Made by a program: the position numbers and the translations under genes | Shown: positions 19,061-28,494 of the stretch, in pieces | How positions within the stretch are numbered: the first letter of the stretch is position 1 | How the letters are laid out: every line of letters begins with the position of its first letter | The notes under the pieces: generated by a model | Seen by the model: only the letters and a program-made list of their open reading frames with translations | What the model was told of the DNA's origin: nothing | Database searches by the model: none | Source: Trissonchulus latispiculum | Taxonomy: Eukaryota; Nematoda; Enoplea; Enoplida; Ironidae | Direction of reading: 5' to 3' | DNA: 64,000 nt | Assembly: GCA_030248195.1 (NCBI GenBank) | Contig: JASAND010023924.1 | Location: forward strand, 1-64,000

Positions 19061-19763
19061 TAAGTTTTCGGAATGTCAAAAAGCGTGAATGTCAGCGAGC
19101 AATGGGGATCAGAATCTTTTGACAGACGCATAAAGCTTAACTTAACCTTAAACTTAAGGTTAAGTTTTCTTAAAGTCAATTTCCACTACTGACAATTGCA
19201 CAATCATCAATAACAAATTTCCAGTGTTCAGTGGATAGTCAATCAGTCCTGCAGTAAAATTACATTGCTGGCTCTCTACTTAACACTGTTTACTGTTGTT
19301 GCCTGGCAACAAAACAATATTTAATGAAATGCAACACGGCAGTGTTGCTTTCAGTTACGTCTGACATTATTTGGGACCGGACTTGGGATCTGCATTGGGG
19401 TCAATGGCTGCAGTTTGACTACAGTTGAGAATTCCAGGTATCTTAATGCTTTTTGTTATTCATACTGATTCATTCTAACTGCAATAATTTTAACTCGAAA
19501 TTAGCGAAAACTATTTGGACCCACATAACTACGAGTATCTACCTATTCGGTCAGAGGACTCGAACAATTTACAAGCACTGCAACTATTGATATTATTATT
19601 GCTGTCTAAATACTGCTTAAAGAAGGTGCAGACTATTATAGTAGTTATAAACGTCTTACAAGCTTGACTCATGTAACCTATCTCGTCCTGTCCTAGCTAA
19701 TACTGTTGGTCCAAACAACACTCAACAAGCATTCAAGCATGCTGTTACGTCAAACCCTAGATA

Positions 19764-20261
19764 CTATCGTTGGACAATTAATCGATGAACCATCCATTGA
19801 CTATCCAGATCAGTTAACAAGTTTCCATGAGGCTGTGACGTTGCATGCTTATATACTTGAAGAAACGCTTTCACATTGCCAGGAAACATTTGTTTCGCTA
19901 AATTCAATGGTGTTAGTTTGCCTGCAGGCTTCTTCGTAATAACAATATATTGACTGTTAATTCTGCCAGTACGACTGTTATTGTAAACTTTATTTTGCGT
20001 AATATGGACTGCACTACAAGACCAGTGGTGACATCCAGTGAATAATTCGGTAATATTGCAATCTTTACCAATTTCTGATAATAAGTCATCAAGTATCAAT
20101 AGCTTGGGATTCTTATCTGCTTTCAGATTGTTCATATCAGGCAAACCCTGTTGAAATTCAACAATTTCACTAATTTCATTGTACGCATCCTGCCATTCCG
20201 TGTAACACCACATGATTGTCATGGGAGGCGGTTTTATTATTTCATTAGCAACTTCTGACAC
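19764..20261 (-). pseudogene. Second Polinton packaging ATPase fragment
   Basis: The frame read leftward has the Walker B-like strand NPKLLILDDLLSEIGK, then ELFTGCHHWSCSAVHITQNK, GRINSQYIVITKKPAGKLTP and KLAKQMFPG. These match the ATPase at the window start. The N-terminal part with Walker A is absent. After the DLD motif near 19805 the sequence diverges and then enters the TTAA-flanked long-repeat element, so the C-terminus is lost. Together with the NADAR-type relic just upstream on the same strand it marks a second, older Polinton or related insertion. Confidence 0.75.
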
Positions 20262-20423
20262 AATTTAGCAACATCGTACGCAATTTGTCTCTAATTTTCA
20301 TTAATATTTTCCAAGTTTATTCTGTCCTGTCTCAGGGGCTGCATCATTAATGTTTGGTTCACTGATGTCCAGTTCACATGCACAAAAGTATCAAATCTAA
20401 ACGCTTCAACTGTGATGTCGCTT

Positions 20424-20790
20424 CTAAAAAGTTATTATGATATCGCTTCTAGTGTTGACAAGGAACAGTTCAATGTCTTGATTTTGTCTAATTTTTTCTC
20501 TGATCCCAGTTTCCATTACTTTTTCACATTGTCGCTTCCAAACGTCCCCAGTGCAGCCGCAAATTTGTTGCCCAATTTGTTTTGCTGCGGACGCAGACCA
20601 GGTACCAACAATGCCCCAATAACTGTTCCAATCTCCAAATGATTTTGCTTTTCTGCATGATGAAATTGTTCCACATTTCGGAAAGCTATACCACACATTT
20701 TGAATCCTGTGCGATAGAAATTGCTGAAAGGAAGCCATCCATTTGTAAAGACTGTGGTCCATTTGTCATTTGTATCTTTAGACGTATAGA
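20424..20790 (-). pseudogene. NADAR-domain (YbiA-like) gene relic, frameshifted
   Basis: Two frames on the minus strand together cover a NADAR domain. The upstream frame (about 20790-20650) has NGWLPFSNFYRTGFKMCGIA followed by FRNVEQFHHAEK. This matches the NADAR pattern of an N-terminal SNFY motif and a later VE..hh.AeK motif. The downstream frame (about 20660 to the stop at 20424-20426) has KSFGDW, then DVWKRQCEKVMETGIREKI, RQNQDIELFLVNTRSDIII; the family has W...R..VM....KF.QN..L...LL.TG. One shift near 20650 separates them. NADAR proteins act on ADP-ribose-linked substrates, and some reverse DNA ADP-ribosylation. The gene lies 160 bp upstream of the ATPase fragment on the same strand. Confidence 0.65.
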
Positions 20791-21149
20791 GTAGTTTGGT
20801 GGAGATTCTAGCTTCTTCGCAACACGTTCTTTTGGATCCTTTTGTCTAATGTGTTTCCGTTTATCTCTCAGATCAATAAACTTTGCACTGCAAATAGCTC
20901 ACTCGAAGACCATACTGTTTCGATTAAAACTGAAATCTATGACTGAAAATCCATTTCCGTGTTCAGCTTTTATGTTTTAAATCAGTCACTTGCTTAGCAA
21001 CGGAGGCCAGACTTCGTACGTTTTAAGGAATCCTTCACGTGATATGTGCATGTGCCCAATGCGACCAAATACTATTTGACTGCGCTCTACTAAACATAAT
21101 TGTAGATTATACTTTTCAGCAATAAATGGACACATTTAAAGTCATTTGT

Positions 21150-21438
21150 ATCAGCGACCACGCATTCCTTTTTTGGTTGAAACATGCCCAAATAAAGTGT
21201 TGTATTTAATTTAACTGTTTTAAGGGATAGATTATTCTAACACCATCTTGAACAATACCAATTTGACCATCTGAAGTAGTTCAATTATAACTGGTGAATA
21301 CGATGCATTAACAGTGATTGTGCCAGCAGCTTTCAGCAAACGAGTGGTTCCTTCGTTTATGATAGTATGACATTTACAGTTGATTACACAGGAATTGTTA
21401 TTGTTGTCAGTTAGAAACTGTTGTTTGACATACGTAAC
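21150..21438 (-). pseudogene. Unrecognised coding relic beside the foldback element
   Basis: Read leftward from 21438, an open stretch contains VTYVKQQFLTDNNNNSCVIN, then GTTRLLKAAGTITVNASYSP, after which frames change near 21280 (SDGQIGIVQDGVRIIYPLKQ). The composition is protein-like. The reading seems to continue the relic at 22615-22812, as the foldback element sits between them. Family unknown. Confidence 0.35.
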
Positions 21439-22560
21439 ATATATGTCGCAGTAAAGTAGTACATTTAGTGATGTACTACATCCCTAGAAAATTTCAGTGA
21501 TGTACTACATCACTAGTCAAGTTGTACATCGGACTTGAAAGGTCTCAAATGTACAACTTTACTGACAAATTTCAGTAAATGTAGTACATCACTGAGTGAT
21601 TGTCAGTGATGTAGTACATCACTAAAACGTTTTCAGTAAATCAGTACATTTATGTTTGCTTCCTGTCTTTATGCTATAGAGGGAGAAAATTTACAGACTG
21701 AAGAACTACGGCTATTGACAAGATCTAATTAGATAAATTTAAACAATAGAAGGAACGATTACAGAACAGATTGTAGGATAATTTTGAAAACTAAGCCTGC
21801 CGATTTATTGCAGTTTTTCTATTTTTATGGCAATTTTGATATTAAAATAGTAGTTATTAGAATTAAAAACTTGAAAGCTGAGTTTGGCTTGAGCAATGCA
21901 CACATTTGACTTTGTCCAACTTTTTAAACTAAAACTAAATTTATTTAAACTTAAACTCAATATAACAGTTAACTTTTGTGTTTCTTTTCTTCTTTCCAGT
22001 AATCTAACATAAAGATTACGATAAGTTTTAGCTAGGCTGGCGGATGATAAGGTTCATAGTTTTTCATTTTTATTTTAAAATTGGAAGAGGGCTGGGAACC
22101 TGCAATAAATGGTCACCGCAAAATACTTTGTTTAAAACGTTAAGTCTTAGGTGGAAAACATTAAAAATTTGCATCATTTATCAAATAGAAATAGTGTATT
22201 GTTTAAACCAAACTTAGTTTTCAAAATTATCCTACAGTAATCTGTTCCTTCTATTGTTTAAATTTCTCGAATTAGATCTTGTCAATAGCCTTAGGTCTTC
22301 AGTCTGTAAATTATCTCCTTCTATAGCGTAAAGACAGGAAGCAAACATAAATGTACTGAATTACTGAAAACGTTTTAGTGATGTACTACATCACTGACAA
22401 TCACTCAGTGATGTACTACATTACTGAAATTTGTCAGTAAAGTTGTACATTTGAGACCTTTGAAGTCCGATGTACAACTTGACTAGTGATGTAGTACATC
22501 ACTGAAATTTTCTAGGGATGTAGTACATCACTAAATGTACTACTTTACTGCGACATATAT
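21439..22560. mobile_element. 1.1-kb foldback element with ~360-bp inverted arms
   Basis: Arms 21439-21805 and about 22205-22560 are near-perfect inverted copies. Each arm carries repeated forms of the palindrome GTGATGTACTACATCAC and GTTGTACATYKGAC-like blocks near the ends. The termini are ATATATGTCGCAGTAAAG and its reverse complement. The target duplication is unclear because the ends are AT-repeat-like. No transposase was seen; the middle is AT-rich. Confidence 0.8.
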
Positions 22561-22614
22561 ACTAACATGAGTTTTATTGTTTAACATGTGTGATATTTCT
22601 TGTTACGGGAAATG

Positions 22615-22812
22615 TTCTGTATATATCATACCAATCGTAATCAGCTCCGGAGATCCATAATTAATAATCATCCGCACTTTTTGTTTTCCATTTGACCGAG
22701 TCTCGTCTTCCAAAAATTAGTACTCATATCTGAATAATCATCGGACTGCATCCACATGATGCCACACTTTTCTAGTGAAAATGCGTAATCGCAATCCTCG
22801 CACGTCAACAAT
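22615..22812 (-). pseudogene. Unrecognised coding relic, upstream part
   Basis: The minus-strand frame has VQLLTCEDCDYAFSLEKCG, MWMQSDDYSDMSTNFWK and a CxxC pair, then shifts frame near 22675 to MIINYGSPELITIGMIYTEH. It probably belongs with the relic at 21150-21438. No family was recognised; a link to the second Polinton is only positional. Confidence 0.35.
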
Positions 22813-23578
22813 TGCACATATTGTTAGGTTTTTAAATTTTTGTTGTTTCTATTAATTTTAAATATTTGTTTTGTAATTCCAATTTAGTAGGATTGTTGCT
22901 GTGCTAAACGTATGCAGGTATTTGAATGGTTCAGAATATTTTGATTGCTGTGCCACGTCTATCAAACAACTTGTGTTATTGTATGGTTGCTGTGCTGTGA
23001 TCGGCATAGCGATGTTGCGTCTTACTTAAATTTTGCCATAGCTTGTTTTGGTTATTACGAGCAAAAACAGGTTGCTGTGCCAAAATCGGCATTTTACATT
23101 CTACTTACAGGTAGCCCTAAAGAGGAATGTTGGGATAAGGGGGACAGAGGTCTTGATTCCCAGTGTTTGTGCTGGACTGTTAGTAATTGGAATTTGTTTC
23201 TGGTCTACCATCTGCAGGTCTACCAAATCGGGTCCTTCTAAGACTCAAAGCAATGGCAATCCAAAGTTCCCTCTTAAATTAAATGTAGCCGTGCCGTCCT
23301 CAATTGCTGATTCCGTGGTGAAGTAGCTGGGTGCGCTGTAGTTCCAATTCTCCACTTCGTTACCTTTTCACACTCAACCAACAACACCAGTACATTTCAA
23401 GAGCGTTCACCGACCGTTCACGACGTCAGAACACGTCAGATTGATTCAACTTCAAAGTTTTCTCTCTTTATTTAAATTCCTTTAATAATTTCCAATCATG
23501 CTACATGATCGATTTATCTCTAACTAGCATCTTGTATTGTAACCGTTTGAGAGTGCTTGTTCTCGTAATAGAATGTAG
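22813..23578. other. No gene; imperfect GTTGCTGTGC repeats
   Basis: GTTGCTGTGC-type motifs recur at about 22893, 22950, 22986 and 23070 with GATCGGCAT after some of them. The stretch 23105-23160 is an inverted match to 24640-24695. Confidence 0.4.
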
Positions 23579-23942
23579 TTAAGTTCCGACTTCTTGGCCT
23601 CTAAGTTCTAACATCCACTTAAGGTAGTCCAACTCTTCCAACGGTACAGGAATGATTTTTAATTTTCCATCATAAGACAATTTCCATACGTCGACCAAAA
23701 CGGTTCTATCCAGAATTCCCAGGTACAGAGAGCCAAAATCATCTAGGAAATTAACCTCACAAAGCAAGAGTCTTCAAGTGCTGGCCTTGCTGATGAGAAA
23801 TTAGATTGACTGCTTGACCAATTTTTCCCTTTGTATCCTTTAGGTTTAACACAAAACCAGCACCACCAGAACATTTTTGAAAGAGCGCTTTTGTAACCGA
23901 CCGTTCGCGACGACAGATCAAGCCCAACTGACGCGATATCAC
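23579..23942 (-). pseudogene. Unrecognised coding relic, two frames
   Basis: The first frame (23942-23757) has GGAGFVLNLKDTKGKIGQAV and the second (from about 23765) has CEVNFLDDFGSLYLGILDRT, VDVWKLSYDGKLKIIPVPLE, with a shift near 23762. Alternating hydrophobic strands suggest a real protein. It could be part of a retroelement polyprotein or a host gene relic; I could not place it. Confidence 0.3.
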
Positions 23943-24695
23943 GTTTCACACCCTTTATCTACCTTTTAAACCATTTCTTCAGTACCTGCAGCATACTGCT
24001 GTTACCTCCTGTATACACCGGGTCATACTACCAGTTATACTTTCCTTGTCTGACACTTGTTGTCTGGCTACCGTTACTTTGTACTATACTAAATTAGCTC
24101 CCAGTTTACTCCGAGTATACACCCGAGGTTACTCCTAACTTGCTCTAAACATGCCCCGTCCTTTCACCATCTATGTGTTTTTAATTTACAACTCCCTCGT
24201 TTACGTCTTGCGTCTTTTCAGTTTGTACCACCGTGCCCAGGTCAGTGTTATTTTCATTGCTCGCTTTAGGGCTTCTTCCTCGCTCGAAAATTCATGCTCG
24301 TAGTCTGCCTGCTCGTCCAACTTTTTCGATGAGTGGGTCGTCCAGGAACTGTTTGCAACGTTGGGTGTGAGTACAGATTAGCCTGTTCAACTCCTGCCTA
24401 ATTAATGGTCTAAGTTAATTGTACGCCTCAACTTCAACTATGGCCACGGTACCAAGTAAACACGTAGCATACAGTGCACACGTACACACCGAGCCGTCTT
24501 AGTAATCTAGGAGTAATGATGGGGAATTTCAAAATGCAATTACACAATTGGTTCACTGTACACGAAGTCGTGTCTAGAACACGACACATACACTGTACAT
24601 TGTACAGTACACGAATCTAGACACGTCTAGAACTGGGAACCAAGCCTCGCCTCCACCTCTGTCCCCCTTATCTCAACAGTCCTCTTTATGGCTAC
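23943..24695. other. No gene seen
   Basis: The stretch contains pyrimidine-rich motifs such as GTATACACCCGAGGTTACTC and an inverted pair around ACACGACACATACACTGTAC (24565-24625). No coding signal. Confidence 0.35.
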
Positions 24696-25166
24696 CTGTA
24701 CATATTGGTTGCATATAATTTGTGTGTAAGTTGTAGTAAAAAGAAAAACGTTAAAATGATAAAATACCAAAAACATTAGATTTGGCCGGACTAGTAGTTT
24801 AGGTAGGTACGCTGGTAGGCAGATTAGGTAGACTAGGAGTCCGGTAATGGGCCGAAGCCGGGTCCCAAGTCCCGGGGGAAGAACGCAGAGGGACTTGGTT
24901 AAAGTAGGAAGTAGAAAGTCGGATGAAGTTGGAACAGAGTGTATATGCTAGAGGTGCAAACAGGGTGTTGTGAAGGTGTGTGATTGGCAAGGGCGCGAAC
25001 TGGGTGTAAGTACTAGATGTATGACAGGAAGAACTGGGTGAAAATACTGGGTGTACTGTGTGTAACTACTAGTATGAATCGCGACCGAGAAAGGGACTAG
25101 AACTGGCAGTAGGGCGGGTCAAAAGTCATTCCTTCCCCAGAGCGGGGTCCGAAATGTGCACCATGC
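24696..25166 (-). repeat. Dispersed repeat, inverted partner of 13711-14115
   Basis: The reverse complement matches the 13.7-kb copy from the GGTGCACATTTCGG end to the AGTAAAAAGAAAAACGTTAA side. It ends just upstream of the CRP2 frame. Confidence 0.6.
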
Positions 25167-25593
25167 ACTACTAATGACTTTTTATTTTGTCTACAGGGGT
25201 GAAAACCAGCGAGTCTCAGCCAATTCGAGCAAGATAGCCACCATTATATCGTTCCTTCTATTTTTCAGTTCTGGATTCAACCTTTACTTCATTTTAGAAA
25301 TCAAAGCCAACGGTAGAAGGGGTGAAGGCGGTTGCTGTAACTTTGACGGTGATTGTTATAGTGGTAGCTGTCATTTTAAGAAGTGTGTTAGACAAAGGCT
25401 TTCTTATCCAGAAAAAGTTACTAGCGGCAGCCATTGTAATTTTGGCAGCGACTGTGTAAGCAATCACTGTTATTTTCATCGCTGTGCAAAAACACCTGAA
25501 GTGAACCGAATGTCCACACACTGCCGCTACAATACAGACTGTTTCGGGAGCGGTCGATGTAGTTTTGGAAGATGTGAATATCTTGGCAGATAG
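25156..25593 (+). CDS. CRP2: cysteine-rich peptide exon (exon 2 homology from 25298)
   Basis: From 25298, after CATTTTAG, the sequence is a close copy of CRP1 exon 2 with three cysteine modules (CNFDGDCYSGSCHFKKC, CNFGSDCVSNHCYFHRC, CRYNTDCFGSGRCSFGRC) and the same stop context. A Tyr-to-Cys change gives CC at the first module, leaving an extra cysteine. No signal exon like that of CRP1 was found upstream. Instead the frame is open back to 25156 and includes a hydrophobic run (IATIISFLLFFSSGFNLYF) placed like a signal peptide, with partial DNA likeness to CRP1 exon 1 (AATTCGA at the start, TTTCAGTTCTG near the end). It may be a single-exon version, or a copy that lost its first exon. Confidence 0.55.
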   Translation: MHHALLMTFYFVYRGENQRVSANSSKIATIISFLLFFSSGFNLYFILEIKANGRRGEGGCCNFDGDCYSGSCHFKKCVRQRLSYPEKVTSGSHCNFGSDCVSNHCYFHRCAKTPEVNRMSTHCRYNTDCFGSGRCSFGRCEYLGR

Positions 25594-27550
25594 ATTGATA
25601 AACAAGGAAGTTAAGAACCTAACGTAACTTAACATTGACATAATAAGTTGGTGTAATATTTATACTAAATAAACTTGAATAAACTCATTGCCAGGGTTGT
25701 TTCATTCTGAAGTTGGCTTCAGGGCTTCCTTCCAACCTTGTAGACTGTAAGCTTATCCAGGTCCAGTCCAATGCGACGGCGAGTTTTAATACTAATTTGC
25801 TCAGCAGTGCATTTGCTGTCGCTGTGAAAGATATTACGGACGGTGTAACGGATCAAGGTGACGCATGGTCTACCCTTCCGTTACTGGCGGCTGTAGCTAA
25901 CTTAGCTACCCGCCTGGCTTGGTGTAGCATCATCACGGGGCTGGGTCACGGCAGGTCACGTGGCTCCCCCAACGTGTACGTATGGGATTGGGTGGGTTCC
26001 CCCTTGGGAGCTACGTGATTGGGGGAATTGAACAGATGTTGATAAAGATTTCCTCCTTCAAATATGGTGGCCCATAACTGGTGGCTTTTCACAAGGATGG
26101 GTCAATTTCACAGGATGATACTTTTAAGTGCAATGAGATGTTGTCAGAAATTTATCTAATTTGTCATTAATAACTTGGTAATTACGGTAAACTGTAGTTA
26201 CAAGCTTAGTGTCCGGCAGTGCTGGTGGCTTTGCAGTATAAAACCGGTTGGCCCAAAGTAGTGCCTAACCGGGTGGTTGTCCGTCAGATAAATGCTGGCC
26301 GACCGGTCGTCGATTGAACACAGGAAAAACTGGTTAGGATGTTAAGATGTAACTATGTACACTACGTGTGTAGCATAAGTATAGCGTTAACTGTGTTGTA
26401 AATGCGCAGAAAACGTGCAAAAGCTGTAGCGGCCGGCCGGAACAGGCAGAACGCCCATTTGAAAACCCGGCGGCAACAACACTAATGTACTAAGCAAACT
26501 AATTAAGCAATACTACATATTTGGAACACGGGGCAGCAGCTTGAAGTAAGAATCGGACTTCGTGTGTCTATTGCTAGGGCTCGAGTCTAACATGTGTGAT
26601 CTTTGGAAAATTTTAAAATTTTTCCAAACTATTAATAGACGAAGCTGCTGGTGAAGTTACTCAAACAAAATTTTTTAGTTCATCAATTGTATGCGAAATA
26701 CCAAGAACTGATGCTAAACATTCAAAATTCTTCCCCTCAAAGCTACAATAATGGGCTACTGAAGTTGGCACAGGCTGAGGAATAGACTGAGCCAATGTAG
26801 TTACCCCAGTGTCGTAAATTCTGTGGGCTACTCTCTATTCAATAGTTACCTCCTTAAATGTTAGAAGGAACGTATTACAAACAAACGCTTTACACAGTTT
26901 TAAATAATCCGATCCGCCAAAATTTCTAAATAAAACCGATCAGTCAAAAACTCAGAAGTCTAACGATTTTTCGTTTTTTAATAATAATGTATTACTATAT
27001 TGCTCTACCGTTAAACTAACTTATAATATTTTCGCATTTTTATTAATTTTTGAACACAAGATAGGTGCATTTAGCTCTTCCTCAACGTTCAGGTCCGTCT
27101 TACCGATCTTGTTCTCCCTCTCTACACCTTTGTAGGCTAATTAAAATGAGCGAATAAACGCAACCTAATAGATAGGTTTATTTAGAACAATATTCTGTAG
27201 CCATACTTCATAGCATTTTGCATTTCAACATCTGTACTGAAAATAAGCCTTAACGCCACATGAACCAGGTATGTTCAGGTAGCCACTTTGCCAACGATTC
27301 GCACTGGCAACACCGCTTCTGGACACGTGGAAACCCTGACATCCCATGTTGTCGTATGTGTATATCCCGTAAGTCCAAAAGTCCTCTTCATAGGCGCACA
27401 CATCGAACTCCACTTCATGATGTTTTTCAACTACCAGGCTTTGAACATAAGAAGGATCAAACTTGCTCTCGTTAATGACGTAGGCTCCTCGTCCAAATCT
27501 GCAAAAGTAATCGGAAACTAAAGCAGCAAACTACATGACAGAAACAAATG
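25291..27550. repeat. Segmental duplication, copy 2 (partner 9207-13095)
   Basis: Direct-orientation copy without the hAT insertion; the empty target is AGGTGACG at about 25856. It includes CRP2 exon 2, shared 3' sequence, the broken 70-aa frame and the intact 90-aa minus-strand exon. Confidence 0.8.
27225..27498 (-). CDS. Terminal exon of an unrecognised gene, copy 2 (90 aa)
   Basis: The acceptor TTTTGCAG is followed at 27498 by 90 codons ending at TGA 27225-27227. Key segments are FGRGAYVINESKFDPSYVQS, VEFDVCAYEEDFWTYGIYTY, NMGCQGFHVSRSGVASANRW and SCGVKAYFQYRC. Four Cys are kept from copy 1, and the differences are mostly synonymous or conservative. Homology with copy 1 stops about 50 bp upstream of the acceptor, so the first exon may differ between copies. 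A secreted, disulfide-containing domain is likely; the family is unknown. Confidence 0.5.
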
Positions 27551-28116
27551 TGACCGTTGGAAGACCCCCCTGTTCTCCTTTTCATCCACATGCTCTGCAC
27601 GGTTTCGGCTCCTAATGTGACCTTCCACACAATCGTTTATATAAACCAATGGCCACTTCACGTTTCTGAAAGCCCACGCTCACGTGCTTGGGGAGGATGG
27701 GAGTGTTTCCTCCCAAGACCTGGAGCCAACCGCCCAGAGTGGTGCCCCGCGTCCGGCTGTTTCCGGTGTTTTGGACAAAAAGCCTGAAAACTTCGGTTTT
27801 CAGGCGGCCTTCGGTCGCCGGTGCACCCCCCCCCTCCCCAAATTTTCCTCCTGCACATGTCTGCCCTCGTGTTCTTGATGAAAAACTACTTAAAACACAC
27901 ATTGATAAGGTTTTTCAAAATCCAACATACGATATCTCAGTTACTTTTTAATCAAGCAAAACACTAGGAAAAATTCCCCAGCAGTAGGCGTTAAGTAGGC
28001 AATTCATATGCAAAATTTGAGAACACAAAATTACTCGAAATATGAGAAAACAGTGTTTAAAGCATTAAACTTCTTCAGCAGTTGACAGCCAGTTTATTTG
28101 TCCTATTGAGTGTTAG
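27551..28116. other. GC-richer stretch, no gene accepted
   Basis: 27620-27860 is GC-rich, with a short hairpin GAAAACTTCGGTTTTC and a C run. Open frames exist on both strands because stop codons are rare in this composition; none looks like a protein. Confidence 0.4.
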
Positions 28117-28494
28117 CAAGAGTACATAACATAAGAGTGAGACAACTGGTAAGCTCTCTGTTAACAGAACAAAAACTATGCTCTGTTCGCTAACGGCCTA
28201 CCCCCTCCGCAAATTGGACCCCAGTGAACAAAGGAAATTAGCCCGCTATGTTTGTGTTCTAAAATTCGAAAAAGACACAAACTACACTTACGCACTGCTT
28301 GTGTTTTTCAGCTTAAGCACATAAACATAGAGTGAGTGAGTGTAACCCCGTGTGGACCCCGTACCCATATAGGGGCGGAGTGAGAGCGGGTCAATTTGGG
28401 GAGGGGGTAATCCGATAGCGAACATAGCATTAGTTTTGCCTCTAACTGCATAGAGTGTGGCGCTTGTCATACGCTTATACGTTATGTACTCTTG
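28117..28494. mobile_element. Foldback MITE, family CAAGAGTACATAATA (copy 3), 7-bp duplication
   Basis: The ends are CAAGAGTACATAAC and GTTATGTACTCTTG. The flanking 7-mers GTGTTAG (28110-28116) and GTATTAG (28495-28501) differ by one base. Confidence 0.7.

Larger units (their letters stand above)
17073..19777. mobile_element. 2.7-kb element with ~650-bp inverted ends and TTAA flanks
   Basis: TTAA at 17069-17072 and 19778-19781 flanks the unit. The ends TTGTCCAACGAT and ATCGTTGGACAA begin long inverted arms (about 17073-17790 and 19140-19777), with matching blocks such as GTTGTTTGGACCAACAGTATT and GTTGCCTGGCAACAACAGTAAAC versions on the other strand. The right end abuts the Polinton ATPase fragment, whose frame is lost at this junction. 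No transposase was seen. The interior holds a partial MITE (18615) and a short tandem repeat. Confidence 0.65.

Noticed and set aside
27612..27951. Several overlapping frames on both strands in GC-rich DNA
   Set aside because: Low stop-codon density from composition; no protein features and not present in the paired duplication.
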